Shown piece after piece: positions 59,149-64,000 of a stretch of DNA of 64,000 bases (the stretch's first letter is position 1; each line of letters starts with the position of its first letter). The position numbers were made by a program, and so were the translations under genes. This stretch comes from Bradyrhizobium diversitatis (GTDB taxonomy: Bacteria; Pseudomonadota; Alphaproteobacteria; Rhizobiales; Xanthobacteraceae). The stretch covers positions 124,001-188,000 of the forward strand of contig NZ_JACEGD010000006.1 of NCBI RefSeq assembly GCF_016031635.1. Direction: 5' to 3'. The notes under the pieces are model-generated. The model was not told where the DNA came from. It worked only from the letters and a program-made list of their open reading frames with translations, and did no database searches.

Positions 59149-60387
59149 ATGACTTTCTCCCGCCGTCGCTTCCTGCAGCGCTCAGCAATTGCAACGACGA
59201 CGTTGATTGCTGCACCTGCAGTCTTCCGCTCCGGCGCCTTTGGCGCCGAAAACCCGATCGTCGTCGGCAGCCTTCATGACCAGTCTGGTCCGATCGCAGC
59301 GTCCGGCACGCCCATGGTCTACGCGCTCCAGCTTGCCGTGGATGAGATCAACGCCGGCGGGGGATTGTTGGGACGCCCGTTGAAAGTCATCCACTACGAC
59401 ACGCAGTCGAACATTCAGATGTACTCGCAATTCGCGCAGCAACTTGCGGTGAAAGACAAGGTGGATGTCGTTCATGGCGGCATCACTTCGGCCTCGCGCG
59501 AGGCGGTGCGTCCGACCTTCGATCGCTTCAAGGTGCTGTACTTCTACAACGTCCTCTACGAGGGAGGCGTCTGCGATCGTAACACCTTCTGCACCGGTAC
59601 CACGCCCGCGCAGACCGTGGAAAAGCTGGTGCCGAGCGCGATGAAGAAGGCCGGCAAGAAGGCCTACATCATTGCCGCCGACTATAATTACGGTCAGATC
59701 ACCGCGAAGTGGATGACGAAGTACGTCAAGGACAATGGCGGCGAGGTGCTGGCGACCGACTTCTTCCCGCTCGACGTTACCAATTTCGGTACGACGATCT
59801 CGAAGATTCAGGCAGCAAAGCCCGACCTTATCCTGTCGGCACTGGTCGGCGGCAATCATACGGCCTTCTACCGGCAATGGACCTCGGCCGGCATGAAGGG
59901 CAAGATTCCGATCGCGTCGACCACTTTCGGTCTCGTCAACGAGCCGACCACACTCGATGCGGCCGAAAGCGATTCCATTCTCGGCGCCTACGGCTACTTC
60001 GAGGAGCTTACCACGCCGGCCTCGAAGAGCTTCGTCGAGAAGATCAAGAAGGCCCATCCCGACTCACCCTATGTCAGCGAGCTGGCTGCCTGCACCTATG
60101 AGGGCGTCATGCTTTGGGCCGCCGGCGTGAAGAAAGCCGCCAGCATCGATCGCATGAAGGTGATTGCCGCGCTGGAGGACGGCATCGCTTTCGATGGCCC
60201 GAGCGGCAAGGTTGCGTTGGACAAGCCGACCCATCACACCACCCGCAATGCGTTTCTCGCGGAGGTGAAGGACCGCAAGTGGTCGGTGCTGGAGAGTTAC
60301 TCCGACGTCAAGCCGGCCGATACTGCCAGTGTCTGCGATCTCGTCAAGAATCCGAACGACACCAAGCAGTACATCATCAATCTTTGA
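59149..60387 (+). CDS. UrtA/AmiC-type ABC transporter substrate-binding protein (Tat signal)
   Basis: 412 residues. A Tat signal (SRRRFLQRS then a hydrophobic stretch to SGAFGA) indicates folded export to the periplasm. The mature protein opens IVVGSLHDQSGPIAASG and has EINAGGGLLGRPL, typical of urea/short-chain amide binding proteins. GAGGGGACATCT precedes the ATG. It delivers an amide- or urea-like substrate to the permeases encoded next. Confidence 0.93.
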   Translation: MTFSRRRFLQRSAIATTTLIAAPAVFRSGAFGAENPIVVGSLHDQSGPIAASGTPMVYALQLAVDEINAGGGLLGRPLKVIHYDTQSNIQMYSQFAQQLAVKDKVDVVHGGITSASREAVRPTFDRFKVLYFYNVLYEGGVCDRNTFCTGTTPAQTVEKLVPSAMKKAGKKAYIIAADYNYGQITAKWMTKYVKDNGGEVLATDFFPLDVTNFGTTISKIQAAKPDLILSALVGGNHTAFYRQWTSAGMKGKIPIASTTFGLVNEPTTLDAAESDSILGAYGYFEELTTPASKSFVEKIKKAHPDSPYVSELAACTYEGVMLWAAGVKKAASIDRMKVIAALEDGIAFDGPSGKVALDKPTHHTTRNAFLAEVKDRKWSVLESYSDVKPADTASVCDLVKNPNDTKQYIINL

Positions 60388-60449
60388 TGTTAGCCGGGCC
60401 TCGCCACCGGCGGGGCCCGTGACTTCGAGGGGACCGAAAGAATCCAAGA

Positions 60450-61316
60450 ATGGCGATCTACCTCATCGTCGCGCTCGACGTCCTGAATGGGATATCGTCG
60501 CTGTTCCTGTTGTGCCTCGGACTGGCGATCATCTTCGGCATGATGAAGATCATCAATCTCGCCCATGGCGAGTTCATCATGCTCGGCGCGTATGCGACTG
60601 TCATATCGGCCAATGCAGGCGTGAATATCTGGATCGCGATGCTGGTCGTTGCTCCGCTCTTCGTCGGTCTCGTCGGTCTGGTCATCGAGCGGTGCCTTAT
60701 TCGCTTTCTCTACGGTCGCCTCGTCGATTCGATGCTCGCGACCTGGGGGTTAAGCCTTCTCATCATCGGGATCGTCACTACGATCTACGGCAACACGCAG
60801 CAGGGTGTGCCGACTCCTCTCGGCGGCTTCTCCATCGGTTCGTATCAGTCGAGCTATTACACGCTGTTCCTGGCCGGAATGGCGGTGGTCATGATGGCCG
60901 TGGTCTACGGCGTGATGAGCTACACCCGCTTCGGCCTGATCGCCCGCGCAACGATGCAGAACCCGGCGATGGCGGCCACGCTGGGCGTCAATCCGGCGCG
61001 GGTCTACATGAGCACGTTCGCGGTCGGAGCGGCCATCACAGGTCTCGCCGGAGGCCTGCTGGCTCCGGTTTCGGGCATCACGCCCGGCATGGGCGGCGCC
61101 TACGTCGCCAAGGCCTTCATGACCGTCGTCGGGGGAGGCGCCGCCATTCTGTCGGGGACGATGTCGGCGGCGAGCCTGTTCGGTGCTGTCAATCAGGTCG
61201 GCGCCTTCTTCACCACGCCGGTCTATGGCGAGGTCCTGGTGTTCACGGCGGCAATCGTGCTGATCCGCCTGCTGCCGCAGGGAATTTCCGGCCGCTTCTT
61301 CAAGGGGAATCTGTAA
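60450..61316 (+). CDS. LivH/UrtB-type ABC transporter permease
   Basis: 288 residues with eight or more membrane helices. Motifs: LGLAIIFGMMKIINLAHGEF near the N-terminus, LIARATMQNPAMAATLGVNP in the coupling loop, and FMTVVGGGAAILSGTMSAA. Its stop overlaps the next start (TAATG), so translation is coupled. First permease of the transporter. Confidence 0.94.
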   Translation: MAIYLIVALDVLNGISSLFLLCLGLAIIFGMMKIINLAHGEFIMLGAYATVISANAGVNIWIAMLVVAPLFVGLVGLVIERCLIRFLYGRLVDSMLATWGLSLLIIGIVTTIYGNTQQGVPTPLGGFSIGSYQSSYYTLFLAGMAVVMMAVVYGVMSYTRFGLIARATMQNPAMAATLGVNPARVYMSTFAVGAAITGLAGGLLAPVSGITPGMGGAYVAKAFMTVVGGGAAILSGTMSAASLFGAVNQVGAFFTTPVYGEVLVFTAAIVLIRLLPQGISGRFFKGNL

Positions 61317-62380
61317 TGACCATCCGCTTTCGCCTTGTGGCTCAGGCGGTTGCCGTCCTCATCGCGATCATCGCGATCGTGCTGATCCCGAGCGTCATCG
61401 AGCTGTTCGCAATGATGCAGTTGACGTTGTTCGCGGCAATGGCGGTGCTGGCGCTCAGCCTCGCCTTCATCTGGGGCTTTGGCGGCATCCTGTCCTTCGG
61501 ACAGACGGCTTTCTTCGGCCTCGGCGGCTATGCCTACGCGATATCAGCGATCAATTTTCAGGATTCCACGCCCTCGATCCTGCTTGCCATTATCATTCCC
61601 TCGTTGTTCGCCGCGATCCTCGGCTACTTCATCTTCTTCGGCCGTATCTCCGACGTCTATCTCGGTGTGATCACGCTCACCGTGACTCTGATCCTGTTCA
61701 ACTGCGTCAACTCGACCTCGGGCGACGAGTACAGGATTGGCAAGGCATTGCTCGGCGGCTTCAATGGCATTCCGGCGGTGCCGACTTTCAACGTTCCATT
61801 CTATCCGGACCAAATCCTGTCGCCCGAACAATCCTGGTGGGTGACGGGTGGGACCTTGCTCGGGACATTTCTGCTTCTCCGTTTGCTGCTGTCTCTACCG
61901 GCTGGACGTGTCATCGTGGCGGTGCGCGAGAACGAGGTACGTGCCTCGCTGCTCGGTTACGACCCGCGGAAAGTCAAGCTGCTCACTTTCGTTCTGAGCG
62001 GCGCGATTGCGGGCCTTGCCGGTGCGCTCTACGTGAACTGGGGCGCGTTCGTCGGGCCGACCATCTTCAGCCTCTCGTTGTCGGCGGAGATCATCATCTG
62101 GATCACGGTGGGCGGGTTGGGCACTTTGCTGGGTCCCATTGTTGGCTGCGTGCTCATCGAATACATCGTCGCCTATATCGGCTCGCAGCAGGCTCTGAAT
62201 TCCAACCTCGTGCTCGGCGCCGTGCTGGTCGTCTTCGTGCTGCTGCTTCCGAAGGGACTGGTGCCGACGGCGCGCGACCTGCTGATGCGGCTCGTGCCCG
62301 CACCGAAACCGAAGGCGCAACTCGCAGACGAGCAGTTAACGCCGTCGGTGGCGGCGTCCCACATGGCCGGAGCCGAATGA
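61316..62380 (+). CDS. LivM/UrtC-type ABC transporter permease
   Basis: 354 residues from ATG 61316 (the frame extends far upstream but that is the shadow of the preceding gene). Nine or ten membrane helices; WGFGGILSFGQTAFFGLGGY is the family's N-terminal motif and VAVRENEVRASLLGYDPRKV the coupling loop. It overlaps the ATPase gene by 4 bp (ATGA). Confidence 0.94.
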   Translation: MTIRFRLVAQAVAVLIAIIAIVLIPSVIELFAMMQLTLFAAMAVLALSLAFIWGFGGILSFGQTAFFGLGGYAYAISAINFQDSTPSILLAIIIPSLFAAILGYFIFFGRISDVYLGVITLTVTLILFNCVNSTSGDEYRIGKALLGGFNGIPAVPTFNVPFYPDQILSPEQSWWVTGGTLLGTFLLLRLLLSLPAGRVIVAVRENEVRASLLGYDPRKVKLLTFVLSGAIAGLAGALYVNWGAFVGPTIFSLSLSAEIIIWITVGGLGTLLGPIVGCVLIEYIVAYIGSQQALNSNLVLGAVLVVFVLLLPKGLVPTARDLLMRLVPAPKPKAQLADEQLTPSVAASHMAGAE

Positions 62381-63111
62381 CCATGGCGGACCTCGTACCC
62401 CTCCTCAAGGCCGAGCACCTCACGATGCGTTTTGGTGGTGTCGTGGCCAATGACGACATCACCTTCACTTTGGAAGAGATGGAGCTGCGCTGCCTGATCG
62501 GGCCCAATGGCGCCGGCAAGAGCACTTTCTTCAAGACGCTGACTGGACAGCTTGTGCCGACGTCGGGTGCGATTGCGTTTCGCGGTCAGCCGATCGCCGG
62601 CAAGCTGTCGTACGAGATCGCCCGCATGGGAATTGGCATCAAGACCCAGGTGCCGAACGTCTTCAACGGCCTCTCGGTGCGAGAGAACATCTGGCTCGCC
62701 GTTCGGCGGAAAGCGACGCCGCGCGCCCAGGGGCCCGCGGTCGATGCGGTATTGCAGATGATCCGGTTGACGGATCATGCCGATCGCATCGTGGCGACGC
62801 TGTCACACGGCCAACGACAATGGGTCGAAATCGGCGTGGTGCTTGCGGCTGAGCCGGAATTGATCCTGCTCGATGAGCCGGCCGCAGGGATGACCGACGA
62901 GGAGACACTGCACACAGCCGCCATCATCCGCGAGATCAACCAGACCCGCGCCATCATCGTCGTCGAGCACGACATGGAGTTCATCAAGCAGATCGCAAAG
63001 AAGGTGACGGTCTTTCATCAGGGGCGGGTGCTGGTCGAAGACACCGTGGACAAGGTCTTGGCGGATCAGCGCGTGCGCGACGTCTATCTCGGCAAGAAGG
63101 TGGCGGCATGA
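62377..63111 (+). CDS. LivG/UrtD-type ABC transporter ATP-binding protein
   Basis: 244 residues from ATG 62377. Walker A GPNGAGKS (42-49), signature region LSHGQRQWVEIGVVL, Walker B LILLDEPAAGM, and the family C-terminus ending VYLGKK. The QRQW variant of the signature is typical of UrtD. Overlaps the LivF-type start by 4 bp. Confidence 0.94.
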   Translation: MTMADLVPLLKAEHLTMRFGGVVANDDITFTLEEMELRCLIGPNGAGKSTFFKTLTGQLVPTSGAIAFRGQPIAGKLSYEIARMGIGIKTQVPNVFNGLSVRENIWLAVRRKATPRAQGPAVDAVLQMIRLTDHADRIVATLSHGQRQWVEIGVVLAAEPELILLDEPAAGMTDEETLHTAAIIREINQTRAIIVVEHDMEFIKQIAKKVTVFHQGRVLVEDTVDKVLADQRVRDVYLGKKVAA

Positions 63112-63809
63112 GCGCGCTTCTCGAGGTCCGGGATCTACGATCGGGCTACGGCCGCATCCCAATCCTGTTTGGTCTCGACATGACGGTTCAGGATGGCGAG
63201 TATCTCGGTATTCTCGGCCACAACGGTATGGGCAAGACCACGACGCTGCGTGCGCTGATGGGGCATTTGCCAACGACGGGGGGCACCGTCACGTTCGCCG
63301 GCAAGCCGATCACCCATCTCAAGCCGCACGAGCGGTCGAGGCTTGGCATTGGGCTTGTGCCGCAAGGACGAGAGATATTTCCCGACCTGAGCGTCCTTGA
63401 GAACCTGCGAATGGGCCTGGCGGCGGCGCCGAAGGAGGACCGATCGGTCATCGACGCGGTGCTTCAGGACTTTCCGCGCCTGGTGCGACTGCTCGACCGA
63501 CGCGGTGGGGCCCTGTCGGGCGGTGAACAGCAATTGCTGGCATTGGCGCGCTGTCTCTGCACGAAACCCCGACTGATCCTGCTGGACGAGCCGACCGAGG
63601 GTATCCAGCCATCGATCATCGAAGAGATCGTCGAGACGCTGCTCGCACTGAAGAAGCAGTGGAACATGTCGCTGATCGTCGTCGAGCAGAACCTCGAGTT
63701 CATCACCTCACTGTCGGACCGAATTCTCAATATCCAAAAAGGGCGCATCACCGGGGAGCTCGACCGAGAAAGCCTTCTGGCTCGGGACGGCGCGATGCAT
63801 CCAAACTAG
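63108..63809 (+). CDS. LivF/UrtE-type ABC transporter ATP-binding protein
   Basis: 233 residues, normal length (unlike the fused LivF at 1484-3694). Walker A GHNGMGKT (37-44), signature LSGGEQQLLALARCL, Walker B LILLDEPTEGIQP. Second ATPase of the transporter, completing a binding protein/two permeases/two ATPases set. Confidence 0.94.
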   Translation: MSALLEVRDLRSGYGRIPILFGLDMTVQDGEYLGILGHNGMGKTTTLRALMGHLPTTGGTVTFAGKPITHLKPHERSRLGIGLVPQGREIFPDLSVLENLRMGLAAAPKEDRSVIDAVLQDFPRLVRLLDRRGGALSGGEQQLLALARCLCTKPRLILLDEPTEGIQPSIIEEIVETLLALKKQWNMSLIVVEQNLEFITSLSDRILNIQKGRITGELDRESLLARDGAMHPN

Positions 63810-63893
63810 GTTCAATCTCCGGCGCCGCTGCGCCCGTCGTTACGATCGCTGGTTGTCTTGCTGCCGGCTTGTCCTCACAAGAAAGGATGACTT

Positions 63894-64000
63894 ATGTCTA
63901 TCAAACGCCCGACTGCCGAAGATGTCGCCGAGCTCGCCGCGAGCCTGCACATGAACATGACGGTCGAAGAAGCCGGAAGCTATCTTGCCCTCATGGGCGG
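63894..64000 (+). CDS. Amidase-family protein, N-terminus only (continues beyond window)
   Basis: The first 35 codons are present (MSIKRPTAEDVAELAASLHM then MTVEEAGSYLALMG), with GAAAGGA upstream. This opening resembles the helical N-terminus of amidase-signature hydrolases. The catalytic region lies outside the window, so the assignment rests on this short segment and on its place after the amide-type transporter, 84 bp from the last ATPase gene. Confidence 0.6.
   Translation, partial: MSIKRPTAEDVAELAASLHMNMTVEEAGSYLALMG

Overview
The window reads as chromosomal DNA of a Bradyrhizobium-like alphaproteobacterium. The support is high GC, many solute-transport operons of the branched-chain amino acid (HAAT) type, and short dyad repeats of the CCTCTCCC / TCCTTCGAGACG type. 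No rRNA, tRNA, CRISPR array or complete transposase was seen.

Region A (1-9216, all minus strand): a HAAT-type ABC transport operon. In transcription order it holds a periplasmic binding protein, an AraC regulator, two permeases, one ATPase, an ATPase fused to a Tm-1-like/UPF0261 domain, and a TIM-barrel 'PEP hydrolase' protein. A flotillin-like gene runs off the left edge.

Region B (9763-43851): a mosaic exopolysaccharide locus in several divergent transcription units. It encodes a polyprenyl-phosphate sugar transferase, a Wzy-like polymerase, a chain-length protein without kinase domain, a Wzx-like flippase, four glycosyltransferases, an FkbM methyltransferase and a radical SAM protein. 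A sugar-nucleotide cassette adds a cytidylyltransferase, SDR, class III aminotransferase, RmlC-like epimerase, C-methyltransferase and DUF4910 protein. Embedded in it are a type I secretion ABC transporter and adaptor, three paralogous proteins sharing an unrecognised ~220-residue domain, and LuxR-type and Crp/Fnr-type regulators. Nine perfect copies and one near copy of the dyad TTGA-N6-TCAA lie around its transcription units. That is the half-site geometry of Crp/Fnr proteins, so the locus may be a self-contained regulon run by its own Crp/Fnr protein. The regulon, the paralogous domain family and the unusual adaptor are the best candidates for an undescribed system.

Region C (44312-46597): one unknown gene, a cold-shock protein and a small HTH-like protein in gene-poor DNA.

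Region D (46598-57216): a polyamine/opine-type ABC transporter whose binding-protein gene carries an in-frame amber codon, then a three-subunit molybdenum hydroxylase (AYRGAGR type, not CO dehydrogenase), an amidase, and a convergent LysR gene. It looks like an uptake-and-oxidation pathway for a nitrogenous compound.

Region E (57332-64000): a divergent MarR gene, an AmiC-like binding protein, and a complete UrtA/Liv-type transporter leading into an amidase cut by the right edge. This is probably an amide or urea-derivative uptake and hydrolysis operon. The MarR promoter and the transporter promoter share an AT-rich element.
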